Assembly (NCBI GenBank): GCA_902551735.1
Contig: CACDEK010000004.1
Span: 1 to 37,537 of the forward strand
Length of the DNA stretch: 37,537 nt
Source: an uncultured Pelagibacteraceae bacterium
Lineage (GTDB): Bacteria > Pseudomonadota > Alphaproteobacteria > Pelagibacterales > Pelagibacteraceae
Direction: 5' to 3'
Below the pieces are notes generated by a model, which did not search any database, was not told the DNA's origin, and saw nothing but the letters and a program-made list of their open reading frames with translations. A program made the position numbers and the translations under genes. Positions within the stretch are counted from its first letter, which is position 1. Every line of letters begins with the position of its first letter. Positions 1 through 9,160 of this stretch are shown here, piece after piece.

Positions 1-108
1 GACTGGAGTTTTGCATCAGCTATGGGACTTATGCTGCTAACAGGTGTTTTAGTTGTTTACTGGATTTATAACAAACTTGTTGGAATCGATAATATTAAAT
101 TAGGATAG
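1..108 (+). CDS. ABC transporter permease (PotB-type), C-terminal fragment cut by window start
   Basis: Frame 1 reads DWSFASAMGLMLLTGVLVVYWIYNKLVGIDNIKLG* with TAG at 106-108; typical last TM and tail of PotB-like permeases; PotC-like gene starts 9 nt later. Confidence 0.8.
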   Translation, partial: DWSFASAMGLMLLTGVLVVYWIYNKLVGIDNIKLG

Positions 109-116
109 AGATAAAT

Positions 117-971
117 ATGGCTTTACCAAAATATACAGAAACTCGTTATAGAATTTGGCACTATACATATTTAACAATTTGTAGTTTTGTATTTTTCTTT
201 TTAATAGCTCCATTGTTTGTAATTTTTCCTCTGTCATTTAATGCTGAAGAATTTTTAGTTTTTTCAGATGGAATGAAAAGACTTGATCCTGATGCTTTTT
301 CTTTAAGATGGTATCATGATATGGTTTACGGTACTAAAAATCCATGGGGACTTGCAGCAAAAAATAGTTTTATTATTGCAATATTCGCAACGATGGGAGC
401 TGTATTACTTGGAACAGTTGCTGCTTTAGGGTTAAGCAGTAGACATATGCCATATAAAGGATTGATAATGGCAACTTTAATTTCACCAATGATTGTTCCT
501 CTTATTATTTCAGGAGTCGCAATTTTCTTTTTTATTGCAAAAATTGGATTGGCAGCAACACATCTTGGAATTATTATAGCCCACATAATATTAGGAACTC
601 CATTTGTGGTCATTACTGTTACTGCTACGCTATCAGGTTTTGATCACAGTGTAACTAGAGCCGCAGCAAGCCTTGGAAGTGATCCTGTTAATACTTTTAT
701 GAAAATAACTTTACCTTTAATTTTACCCGGAGTTATATCCGGCGCATTGTTTGCATTTGTTACATCTTTTGATGAAGTTGTGGTAGTTTTATTTTTAGCA
801 GGATTAGACAATACAACAATACCAATTCAAATGTGGACTGGTTTAAGAGAACAATTAAGCCCAACTATACTTGCTGTTGCTACTTGTTTAATTGTTCTTT
901 CGACGCTAATACTTGTTACTGCAGAACTTTTAAGAAGAAGATCTGAAAGAATAAGAGGTATTAGTAGATAA
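117..971 (+). CDS. ABC transporter permease, PotC-type (spermidine/putrescine-like family)
   Basis: 284 aa, multiple TM segments, EAA-loop-like 'AAASLGSDPVNTFMKITLPLILPGVISG'. Confidence 0.9.
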   Translation: MALPKYTETRYRIWHYTYLTICSFVFFFLIAPLFVIFPLSFNAEEFLVFSDGMKRLDPDAFSLRWYHDMVYGTKNPWGLAAKNSFIIAIFATMGAVLLGTVAALGLSSRHMPYKGLIMATLISPMIVPLIISGVAIFFFIAKIGLAATHLGIIIAHIILGTPFVVITVTATLSGFDHSVTRAAASLGSDPVNTFMKITLPLILPGVISGALFAFVTSFDEVVVVLFLAGLDNTTIPIQMWTGLREQLSPTILAVATCLIVLSTLILVTAELLRRRSERIRGISR

Positions 972-994
972 TTTACACTAGCACATTTCAAATT

Positions 995-3217
995 ATGGAA
1001 ATAAAAAAAGTTGTTGTTATAGGCTCAGGAACCATGGGCAGTGGTATAGCTGCTCAGTTATGTAATGCAAATATACCAGTAACTTTATTAGATTTAAAAA
1101 CAGAAATAAGTCAAAAAGCAAAAGATAGAATTTTTAAATCAAGACCACCTTTATTAATTGATAAATCAAATATTGATAACATCAAAGTCGGCAACATTTC
1201 AGATGATTTTAATATAGTAGGTGAGGCTGATTGGATTGTTGAGGCAGTGGTGGAGAGAATAGATATAAAACACAATATTTATGATAAAATATTTAAAAGT
1301 AGAAAAGAAGGAGCTATTGTATCTTCAAATACTTCATCAATACCTATTAAAGTATTATCCCAAAATTTAACTGAAGAACAAAAAAAAGATTTTTGCATTA
1401 CCCACTTTTTTAATCCAGTTAGATATATGGGCCTTTTAGAAATAGTTAAAAATGAAAACAATGATCTTAATAAAATTAATTCTTTAAAAGTTTTTTGTGA
1501 AAATCTTTTGGGAAAAGGTGCAATTATTTGCAATGATACTCCTGGATTTTTAGGAAACAGAGTAGGGGTTTATGCAATGCAAGTTGCGATGACAGAGGCG
1601 TTCAAAATGAAGTTATCCATAGAAGAGGCAGATGCAGTGTTCGGTAGACCAATGGGAATTCCAAAAACTGGAGTATTTGGTTTATATGACTTAATCGGAA
1701 TTGATTTGATGGCCGATGTATTAAAAAGCTTTATTAAAGAATTACCACAAAATGATGAATTTCAAATTGTTGCTAAAGAAATTCCATTAATAAAAAAATT
1801 AATTGAGAGTGGTTATACTGGTCGAAAAGGTAAAGGTGGATTTTACCGTATGAATAAAACAGATGGTAAGAAAATTCTTGAAGCAATTAACTTAGAAACA
1901 GGAAATTATTCTGTTTCTAAAAAAATTGATTTAAAATTAGACAAAGTAGACCTTAAAACTCTAATCAATAGAAAAGATAAATACGGTGAATATGCCTGGT
2001 CGGTTATTTCAAAAATAATAAAATACGCTTCTTCATTAGTTCCAGGAATTACTGATAAATTTAATGATATTGATGAAGCTATGAGACTTGGTTTTAATTG
2101 GGTTAAAGGACCATTTGAAATGCTAAAAGAAATAGGAGTTAAAAATTTTTTTGAAAAAGTTGATAGTTTTGAAAATAACAAATTTTTAGAAAATTTATCC
2201 AAAAAAAAAGATGAAAATTTTTACGGGGAAAGACAACTTTATACAAACATAGAAACTGTTGGTAAAATTAAACCAAAAGCTATCAAAGTTGATAAAAACA
2301 ATTCGGCAGAAATTTATAGATTTAAGGATTTTAATATTGTGGAATTTACCACTAAGGCAAATACTTTAGATTATGAATCAATGGACTCACTAAAAAAAGC
2401 AACAGACAAACCACTAATAATTATTAATGAAAGTATGCAATTTTCAGCAGGAGTAAATTTAACTTATACAATGGATTTTGCTGACAAAGGAGATTTCAAA
2501 TCCATTGAAAAGTTTATCAAATATTTTCAAGAAACTTGTAAACATTTAAAGTACTCAAAATACCCAGTAGTTTCTGCTCCTTCAGGTTTAACTTTAGGAG
2601 GTGGATTTGAGGTGCTTGTTCAAAGTAATTTTGTTGCATCTCATACAAACATTGTAGTTGGATTAGTAGAGACAATTGTTGGATTGGTGCCAGCAGGTGG
2701 TGGTTGCAAAGAAATGCTGTGGAGATGGTTCCAGTCAGACGAAGCTAAAAAAGACCCAGATTATGCTCCACTAAAAGTATTCGAAATTATTGGATATGCA
2801 AAAACTGCTACATCTCCAACAGAAGCTGAACCTTTAAAATATTTAAGGCCAGAGGATGAGAAGATAATGAATAGAAATAGCTTGCTGTCAGTATCAAAAA
2901 AGATTTTAGAAAAAAATAAAAATTTTGTACCTCCTAAAGAATGTGAATTTAATTTATCTGGAAAACCGCTTAAAGAAAAAATGATTAAGGTTTTAGAAAA
3001 ACTTTATAATGAAAAAGTTATTTTAGATCATGGAGTTGAGGTTGGAAAAGAATTGGCTAATGTTTTAAGTGGTGGCGAAACATCAATAGATAAAACTTTA
3101 ACTGAAAAAGATTTATATCAATTAGAGTTAAACTCTTTTATGAAATTGATCGAAAATCAAAAAACCCAAGACAGAATTAGGCACACTTTGTCTTCTGGTA
3201 AACCGCTTGTAAATTAG
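995..3217 (+). CDS. 3-hydroxyacyl-CoA dehydrogenase / enoyl-CoA hydratase bifunctional protein (FadN-type domain order)
   Basis: N-terminal 'VVVIGSGTMGSGIAAQL' NAD-binding motif and 3HCDH 'NTSSIPI...THFFNPVRYMGLLEIV'; C-terminal crotonase-like 'APSGLTLGGGFEVLV...VGLVPAGGG'. Confidence 0.92.
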   Translation: MEIKKVVVIGSGTMGSGIAAQLCNANIPVTLLDLKTEISQKAKDRIFKSRPPLLIDKSNIDNIKVGNISDDFNIVGEADWIVEAVVERIDIKHNIYDKIFKSRKEGAIVSSNTSSIPIKVLSQNLTEEQKKDFCITHFFNPVRYMGLLEIVKNENNDLNKINSLKVFCENLLGKGAIICNDTPGFLGNRVGVYAMQVAMTEAFKMKLSIEEADAVFGRPMGIPKTGVFGLYDLIGIDLMADVLKSFIKELPQNDEFQIVAKEIPLIKKLIESGYTGRKGKGGFYRMNKTDGKKILEAINLETGNYSVSKKIDLKLDKVDLKTLINRKDKYGEYAWSVISKIIKYASSLVPGITDKFNDIDEAMRLGFNWVKGPFEMLKEIGVKNFFEKVDSFENNKFLENLSKKKDENFYGERQLYTNIETVGKIKPKAIKVDKNNSAEIYRFKDFNIVEFTTKANTLDYESMDSLKKATDKPLIIINESMQFSAGVNLTYTMDFADKGDFKSIEKFIKYFQETCKHLKYSKYPVVSAPSGLTLGGGFEVLVQSNFVASHTNIVVGLVETIVGLVPAGGGCKEMLWRWFQSDEAKKDPDYAPLKVFEIIGYAKTATSPTEAEPLKYLRPEDEKIMNRNSLLSVSKKILEKNKNFVPPKECEFNLSGKPLKEKMIKVLEKLYNEKVILDHGVEVGKELANVLSGGETSIDKTLTEKDLYQLELNSFMKLIENQKTQDRIRHTLSSGKPLVN

Positions 3218-3230
3218 TTAAAGTATATCT

Positions 3231-3674
3231 ATGAGCACTGAAACGATTTCTTTTAATTGGAAATGTAAACATACTTGGATACAAAGTGCGAAAAATACTG
3301 CTTGGTGTGTATTGGGTTGTTCCATAGGCGATTTTGGAACGATATTATTTTTTCAGTTAAGTCAAATACCTTTTCCTTTAATTGGAATAATGACATTAGC
3401 AATAATTAATGGATTGATAACCAGCATAATGCTTGAAACATTTATAATGATTAAACAAAAATTTAGTTTTGTTGAGGCATTTAAAGCGGCAACCGGTATG
3501 AGCCTTATATCTATGATAGGCATGGAAGTTGCAATGAACCTTACTGATTATCTTTTAACAGGAGGAGCAATCTTAACACTTTCAGTAATACCAATAATGC
3601 TTGTCGTGGGTTTTTTAACTCCTTGGCCTTATAATTACTTTTTACTTAAAAAATTTAATAAAAGTTGTCATTAA
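3231..3674 (+). CDS. DUF4396-like integral membrane protein
   Basis: 147 aa, 'NTAWCVLGCSIGDFGTI' motif resembling DUF4396, several TM segments. Confidence 0.65.
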   Translation: MSTETISFNWKCKHTWIQSAKNTAWCVLGCSIGDFGTILFFQLSQIPFPLIGIMTLAIINGLITSIMLETFIMIKQKFSFVEAFKAATGMSLISMIGMEVAMNLTDYLLTGGAILTLSVIPIMLVVGFLTPWPYNYFLLKKFNKSCH

Positions 3675-4315
3675 TTCAACATTTTAAAAAAATTTATAAA
3701 ATCAGGCCTTAATACATACTCACCTTTATCACTATATTTAATTTTTTTTAATACCTCTAAACCATAAATTACTTTTCCTACAGGTGTATACTCTCCCTCA
3801 AATAATGGAGCATCTTGAAGTAATATAAAAAATTGACTATCTTCAGTATTTTTTTCATCTGTTCTAGCTAATGCAACTGAACCTTTTTTAAAATCAAATT
3901 TTTTTTCTAGCTCTGATTTTATAGTTCCATATTTAGATTTTCCTGTTCCTATATAAGCGTAATTTAAATTACTTTTTTTTCCAAATTCTAAATCACCAGA
4001 TTGAACTAATACATTTTTTATAACTCTGTGAAAAGCAACATTATTATACTCTCCAGACTCAATTAACATTTTAAATCTTTCAACAGAATTTGGTGAAACA
4101 TCTGGATAGAGTTCTATAATAACATTTCCACAGTAAGCATTTAGTATTGCAATATTTTTTGGTTTTACAAAATTTATTTTTTTTGGGTCATAATTTTTTA
4201 CAAATAAACATTTGTTTTTTATCACTATGAAAGATCCAAAGAATAAAATTGCTAAAACTATAACAAATAGCAACAGAACTTTTTCAGATGAAGTTTGTTT
4301 TAATTTTTTTATCAT
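3671..4315 (-). CDS. membrane-anchored cyclophilin-type peptidyl-prolyl cis-trans isomerase
   Basis: N-terminal TM anchor; 'GNVIIELYPDVSPNSVERF', 'VAFHRVIKNVLVQSGD', 'SQFFILLQDAPLFEGEYTPVGKVI'. Confidence 0.9.
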   Translation of the reverse strand: MIKKLKQTSSEKVLLLFVIVLAILFFGSFIVIKNKCLFVKNYDPKKINFVKPKNIAILNAYCGNVIIELYPDVSPNSVERFKMLIESGEYNNVAFHRVIKNVLVQSGDLEFGKKSNLNYAYIGTGKSKYGTIKSELEKKFDFKKGSVALARTDEKNTEDSQFFILLQDAPLFEGEYTPVGKVIYGLEVLKKIKYSDKGEYVLRPDFINFFKMLN

Positions 4316-5056
4316 TTAATTAAAATTAAAATTTTCATCAATTTTTAAGATATTTTTTTTTATAAAAAGTATTTTTTTATTTAGAATGGGATCCAGTAAG
4401 GCTTTATTTTCTATTTTTTTACTATCAATTATTAGAAAAGAAAATACTTCAGCCATATCTTCAGAAGCAGTGGACATGGAGTATTCTGTTACAAATCCTT
4501 TATTTTCTTTTATTAACGATAAATCTAATCGGTCTGAGCAAGTTGAACATTTGGCATATTTAAATTCTGAATTATTAAAATTTTTCCAAATTTCATAATA
4601 AAATTTTTCTTTATGACTTTCATTTATCATATGAAATATTTCATGATGTAATACTCTTTCAAAATATTTTTCATTAAATTTTATATCAATTACTAACGTT
4701 TTAGTTTTTGGATTTGGAACACCTGCTCCACTAATTTGAGATACTGAAAGATTTTCACATAGAACAATATATTTAAGATTAATTTTTTTTAAAAAGGTAG
4801 AGGTGTACTTATTCAAATTTTTTTCAATTATAGGCATTTTTTTTTCAATTTCTTTTTCACTAGAATTAAAACATGAAACGCTGTTATCTTTTATTCCTAC
4901 CTCAAATGGTTTCATTGCTTTTAAATATTTAAGACCATTTTTAGAATTGCTACTATGTATTTCCAAGTTTGGTATTTTAATTAGGTAGTAAATTGTGTTA
5001 GCATTAACAGGTGAAATAAATATAAGAATTGATAGAATAATTTTTAAAAATTTCAT
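4316..5056 (-). CDS. putative secreted zinc metallopeptidase (HExxH)
   Basis: Signal peptide MKFLKIILSILIFISPVNA from internal ATG at 5056 (track start 5095 would overlap the divergent gene); 'RVLHHEIFHMINE' HExxH motif. Confidence 0.6.
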   Translation of the reverse strand: MKFLKIILSILIFISPVNANTIYYLIKIPNLEIHSSNSKNGLKYLKAMKPFEVGIKDNSVSCFNSSEKEIEKKMPIIEKNLNKYTSTFLKKINLKYIVLCENLSVSQISGAGVPNPKTKTLVIDIKFNEKYFERVLHHEIFHMINESHKEKFYYEIWKNFNNSEFKYAKCSTCSDRLDLSLIKENKGFVTEYSMSTASEDMAEVFSFLIIDSKKIENKALLDPILNKKILFIKKNILKIDENFNFN

Positions 5057-5067
5057 AAGCAAATATA

Positions 5068-6033
5068 ATGAAAAAAAAAAGAAATAAAAACCCAATACAG
5101 CCAGTATTAGGAACTAAAGTTCCAAGATACGCAGGACCTAATACATTTGCAAGATTACCAGAGTTAAGAGATGTCGAAAGTTGCGACGTCGCTATAGTTG
5201 GAATTCCCTTTGATGCTGGAACAAGTTATAGACCTGGAGCTAGATTTGGACCGCAAAGTATAAGACAAGCTTCAAGACATTTAAGAACAAATTATCATCC
5301 AAATTATGATGCGGAACCTTTTAAAGTACAACAAGTTGCTGATGCAGGTGACATCTCATGTAATCCATTCAATATAAATGAAGCAATTAAACAAATTGAA
5401 AAAGGTGCAACAGAACTACTAAAAAAAGTAGGAGGTATAATTAGTATGGGAGGAGATCACACAATTGCTTTTCCTTTATTAAGATCGATTAACAAAATTA
5501 ACAAGGGCCCGGTAGCTTTAGTACATTTCGATGCACATCTTGATACTTGGGATACTTATTTTGGAGCACCATACACTCATGGAACACCATTTAGAAGAGC
5601 GCGAGAAGAAAATTTATTTTTAGATGACGCATCAATGCATGTAGGAATAAGAGGTCCGCTTTATAGCAGAGATGATTTAAAAAACGATGCAAGTTTTGGA
5701 TTTAAAATAATTCACTGCGATGAATTTCAAACTCAAGGAATTGATAAAATAGTTGAAAGAATTAGAAAAAGAGTAGGTGATAAACCATTATATTTATCAA
5801 TAGATATAGATGTTTTAGATCCCGCGCATGCTCCCGGAACAGGCACTCCTGAAATTGCAGGCATGACCACAAGAGAAATAGTAAATGTTTTAAGAGGACT
5901 TTCAGGTATGAATTTGATTTCTGCTGATGTTGTTGAGGTTGCACCCGCTTATGATCATGCTGAGCTTACATCCTTAGCAGCAGCAACAATAATTTATGAA
6001 TTAACAAATTTATTTGCAAATAAAAAACTTTAG
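5068..6033 (+). CDS. agmatinase/ureohydrolase family protein (agmatinase or guanidino-acid hydrolase)
   Basis: Mn-binding ureohydrolase motifs 'MGGDHTIAFP', 'VHFDAHLDTWD', 'SIDIDVLDPAHAPGTGTPE'. Confidence 0.9.
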   Translation: MKKKRNKNPIQPVLGTKVPRYAGPNTFARLPELRDVESCDVAIVGIPFDAGTSYRPGARFGPQSIRQASRHLRTNYHPNYDAEPFKVQQVADAGDISCNPFNINEAIKQIEKGATELLKKVGGIISMGGDHTIAFPLLRSINKINKGPVALVHFDAHLDTWDTYFGAPYTHGTPFRRAREENLFLDDASMHVGIRGPLYSRDDLKNDASFGFKIIHCDEFQTQGIDKIVERIRKRVGDKPLYLSIDIDVLDPAHAPGTGTPEIAGMTTREIVNVLRGLSGMNLISADVVEVAPAYDHAELTSLAAATIIYELTNLFANKKL

Positions 6034-6047
6034 GATAAATTTGCGCA

Positions 6048-7481
6048 ATGTTAGATAAAAAAAATTTTTATATTGATGGTAAGTGGACTTCTCCAATCGA
6101 ACCCAGAAATTTTAAAGTTATTGATCCTTCAAACGAGGAGATATGTGCAGAAATCTCTCTTGGAGGAAAAAAAGATATAGATAAAGCTGTTACTGCAGCA
6201 AAAAAAGCTTTTGAAACTTGGGCTTTCACTAAAAAAGAAGAAAGAATTGAATTATTAGAAAAATTATATGTTATTTATAAAAAAAGATGGGCCGAAATGG
6301 CAAAGCTCATTACTCTTGAAATGGGAGCGCCAATGAAATTTTCCACAGAAATGCAAGCAGCTACAGGTGCTAGCCATATAAAATCTTTTAAAAATATATT
6401 GAAAGATTTTAAATTTGAAAAAGATTTAGGAGAAGAAAAGAATAATCAAAAATTATTGTATGAACCCAAAGGAGTTTGCGCCTTGATCACACCTTGGAAT
6501 TGGCCAATAAACCAGGTTAACTTAAAAGTAATTCCAGCACTAGCGTCAGCATGTACAGTGGTTTTAAAACCTTCAGAGATTGCACCTTTATCATCAATGT
6601 TGCTTGCAGAAATGATTGATGAAGCAAAATTTCCTGCTGGTGTTTTTAATTTAGTTAATGGAGATGGAGCAATTACTGGCGATGCTTTAACTAGCCATCC
6701 TGATATTGATATGATTTCATTTACCGGCTCAACAAGAGCTGGCGCTTTAATTTCACAAAATGCAGCAAAAGATTTTAAAAGAATAAGTTTAGAATTGGGT
6801 GGAAAAGGTGCAAATATAATTTTTAAGGATGCTGACTCAGAAGCGGTAGCAAGAGGTGTTTTAAGATGTTTTAGAAATTCAGGACAATCGTGCAATGCTC
6901 CTACAAGGATGCTTGTTGAAAAATCAATTTATAACGAAACTGTTGAAAAAGTTAAAGAATTAGCAAATAACACCAAAGTAGATTCTCCTGAAAAAGACGG
7001 AGATCATATTGGACCAGTAGTTTCTGAAGTGCAATTTAATAAAATTCAAACTTTAATTCAAAAAGGAATTGATGAAGGTGCAAAATTAGTTGCTGGAGGT
7101 ACTGGAAAACCTAAAGGCTTAGAAAAAGGCTATTATGTAAAACCAACGGTTTTTGCTGATGTGAATAATCAAATGGAGATAGCAAGAACTGAAATTTTTG
7201 GCCCAGTATTATCTATAATTCCTTTTGAAAACGAAGAAGAGGCAATTTCAATTGCTAATGATACTCCTTATGGATTAACAAATTATATTCAGACACAAGA
7301 TAAAGAAAAAGTAAAAAGAGTAGCAAGAAAACTTAGATCAGGAATGGTAGATGTGAATGGAGTTGGTATAGCTGTAGGTTCACCATTTGGTGGTTATAAA
7401 CATTCTGGAATTGGTAGAGAAGCTGGAACTGAAGGTTTAATTGAATTTTTAGAAGTAAAAACAGTTGGTGGGTGGAATTAA
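6048..7481 (+). CDS. NAD(P)-dependent aldehyde dehydrogenase
   Basis: ALDH motifs 'TPWNWPINQ', 'FTGSTRAG', 'ELGGKGANI', 'SGQSCNAPTR', 'EIFGPVLSI'. Confidence 0.95.
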   Translation: MLDKKNFYIDGKWTSPIEPRNFKVIDPSNEEICAEISLGGKKDIDKAVTAAKKAFETWAFTKKEERIELLEKLYVIYKKRWAEMAKLITLEMGAPMKFSTEMQAATGASHIKSFKNILKDFKFEKDLGEEKNNQKLLYEPKGVCALITPWNWPINQVNLKVIPALASACTVVLKPSEIAPLSSMLLAEMIDEAKFPAGVFNLVNGDGAITGDALTSHPDIDMISFTGSTRAGALISQNAAKDFKRISLELGGKGANIIFKDADSEAVARGVLRCFRNSGQSCNAPTRMLVEKSIYNETVEKVKELANNTKVDSPEKDGDHIGPVVSEVQFNKIQTLIQKGIDEGAKLVAGGTGKPKGLEKGYYVKPTVFADVNNQMEIARTEIFGPVLSIIPFENEEEAISIANDTPYGLTNYIQTQDKEKVKRVARKLRSGMVDVNGVGIAVGSPFGGYKHSGIGREAGTEGLIEFLEVKTVGGWN

Positions 7482-7644
7482 ACTTTTTTCATAAAACATT
7501 ATTTTTTAAATAATCAAAATATCCATTTTGGGTTAAATTAATATTATATATCAAGGTTAAAAAAAACCATCAAAAATTTTCATTTACATAAGTTTTAAAA
7601 TGTTTAGCGTTTGCTTTAAACTATATAGAAGAAAGGAGAATATA

Positions 7645-9099
7645 ATGGGTAAATCTTCTAAACTATACAATAAAGATTTAGCTCCAACACCAAGTAGTGA
7701 AAAAAAGTGGGGTTGGTTTGAAATCTTTAACGTATGGGCAAATGATGTACAAAGTTTATTTGGATATACTTTGGCAGCATCATTATTTTTAGCCTCAGGG
7801 CTAAATGGTTGGGCTGTATTTATAGCATTAATCCTTGCAGGATTTTTTATAATGTGGCTTGTCAACTTATCAGGTAAACCAAGTGTTAAACATGGTATTC
7901 CTTACCCGGTATTTGCAAGAGTTAGCATGGGCGTATTTGGAGCAAACTTTCCAGCCATGGCTAGAGGACTTGTTGCAATGTTTTGGTATGGAGCACAGAC
8001 TTACGCAGCTTCAACAGCTGTAGCACTTTTAATAACTGCTATTACTGGAATACAAGGGGAAGTAATGTTCCTTGGAATGACAGGTGTAATGTGGGTATCT
8101 TTTATATTTGTGTCTGCATTTCAAGTATATTTATTCTGGCAAGGTGTAGATCTTGTTAGAAGATTCTTAAATTTTGCAGGACCTGCTGTTTATGTTGTTA
8201 TGTTAATTTTAATGATAGCAATATGGGCTAAAGCTGGCGGAGGACTGTTATCAGAAGTTGGTGAAATATTTTCTGGTGGAGCGCGTTCTGGTGGTTTTGA
8301 AGGTTTAGGATCATTTGGAGCTTTCTTAGCTGTATTTTCGATTATGGTTGGTTATTTTGCAGCAGTAGTAATAAACTTTGGTGACTTCGCTAGATTTGTT
8401 AAAAATGAAGATGAAATGAAAAAAGGAAATCTATGGGGATTAGTAGGTAACGTTGTTTTCTTTTCATTTATAACTTTAATGATTACTGGAGGAACAATTG
8501 CAATATTCGGAGAATATATTGCACAACCCACAGATATGGTTGCAAAAGTAGACAATCTACTTTTAACTATTATTGCAGCTTTTGCATTCTTTGCAGCTAC
8601 AGTTGGTATTAATATGGTTGCTAACTTTATACCTCCTGCATATGACCTTGCTAATTTAATGCCTAGCAAAATTAATTTCAGAATTGGTGGACTAATAACT
8701 GCAATTTGTGGATTTATAATTGGAGGAATGTGGGTAGCGGTAATTACTAAAATGGGAATGTTTCCATTTGTTAATACGCTTGGAGCAATTTTAGCACCAG
8801 TGTTTGGTATAATGATTGTCGATTACTATATAATAAAAAAACAAAAACTAGATGTAGATGATTTGTTTTCAGAAAGTGCTAGTGGAAAATATCACTACAA
8901 TGGTGGTTTTAACGGAAAGGGAATGTTAGCTTGGGCATTATCTGGTTACATTGCAGTTGGATCCGTATGGCCAAACATACTAGTTTTAGGACTTGGTGAT
9001 TTCTTCGCTAATTTAGGCGGAGGTGGTGGATATGCTTGGATGATAGGAGCAGCATTAGGTGCTATCATTCACTTAGCTATATCTGGTAGACAAAAGTAA
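7645..9099 (+). CDS. NCS1 family nucleobase:cation symporter
   Basis: 12-TM-like protein; 'NVWANDVQSLFGYTLAASLF', 'GKPSVKHGIPYPVFARVSMGVFGANFPAMARGLVAMFWYGAQTYAAS' NCS1 signature; start moved from 7600 to 7645 because AGGAG precedes ATG there. Confidence 0.93.
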   Translation: MGKSSKLYNKDLAPTPSSEKKWGWFEIFNVWANDVQSLFGYTLAASLFLASGLNGWAVFIALILAGFFIMWLVNLSGKPSVKHGIPYPVFARVSMGVFGANFPAMARGLVAMFWYGAQTYAASTAVALLITAITGIQGEVMFLGMTGVMWVSFIFVSAFQVYLFWQGVDLVRRFLNFAGPAVYVVMLILMIAIWAKAGGGLLSEVGEIFSGGARSGGFEGLGSFGAFLAVFSIMVGYFAAVVINFGDFARFVKNEDEMKKGNLWGLVGNVVFFSFITLMITGGTIAIFGEYIAQPTDMVAKVDNLLLTIIAAFAFFAATVGINMVANFIPPAYDLANLMPSKINFRIGGLITAICGFIIGGMWVAVITKMGMFPFVNTLGAILAPVFGIMIVDYYIIKKQKLDVDDLFSESASGKYHYNGGFNGKGMLAWALSGYIAVGSVWPNILVLGLGDFFANLGGGGGYAWMIGAALGAIIHLAISGRQK

Positions 9100-9121
9100 A
9101 CAATATATTTTAAATTTTAAA

Positions 9122-9154
9122 CTCGCCGCATTAAATTGCGGCGGGTTTTTTTTT
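9122..9154 (+). terminator. Rho-independent terminator downstream of NCS1 transporter
   Basis: CTCGCCGCA-TTAAAT-TGCGGCGGG stem followed by TTTTTTTTT. Confidence 0.93.
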
Positions 9155-9160
9155 AGATAA

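Noticed and set aside
12-20. TGCATC shared between window start and the chimera joint, as possible inversion microhomology
   Set aside because: Only 6 bp and not at the protein-aligned breakpoint position; expected by chance.
326-613. Minus-strand 95-aa ORF inside the PotC gene and the many similar antisense/out-of-frame ORFs (e.g. 1279-1533, 6446-6895, 8352-8669, 26569-27045, 33649-33981)
   Set aside because: They lie entirely or mostly opposite strong family-level CDSs, have no recognisable domains and look like shadow ORFs.
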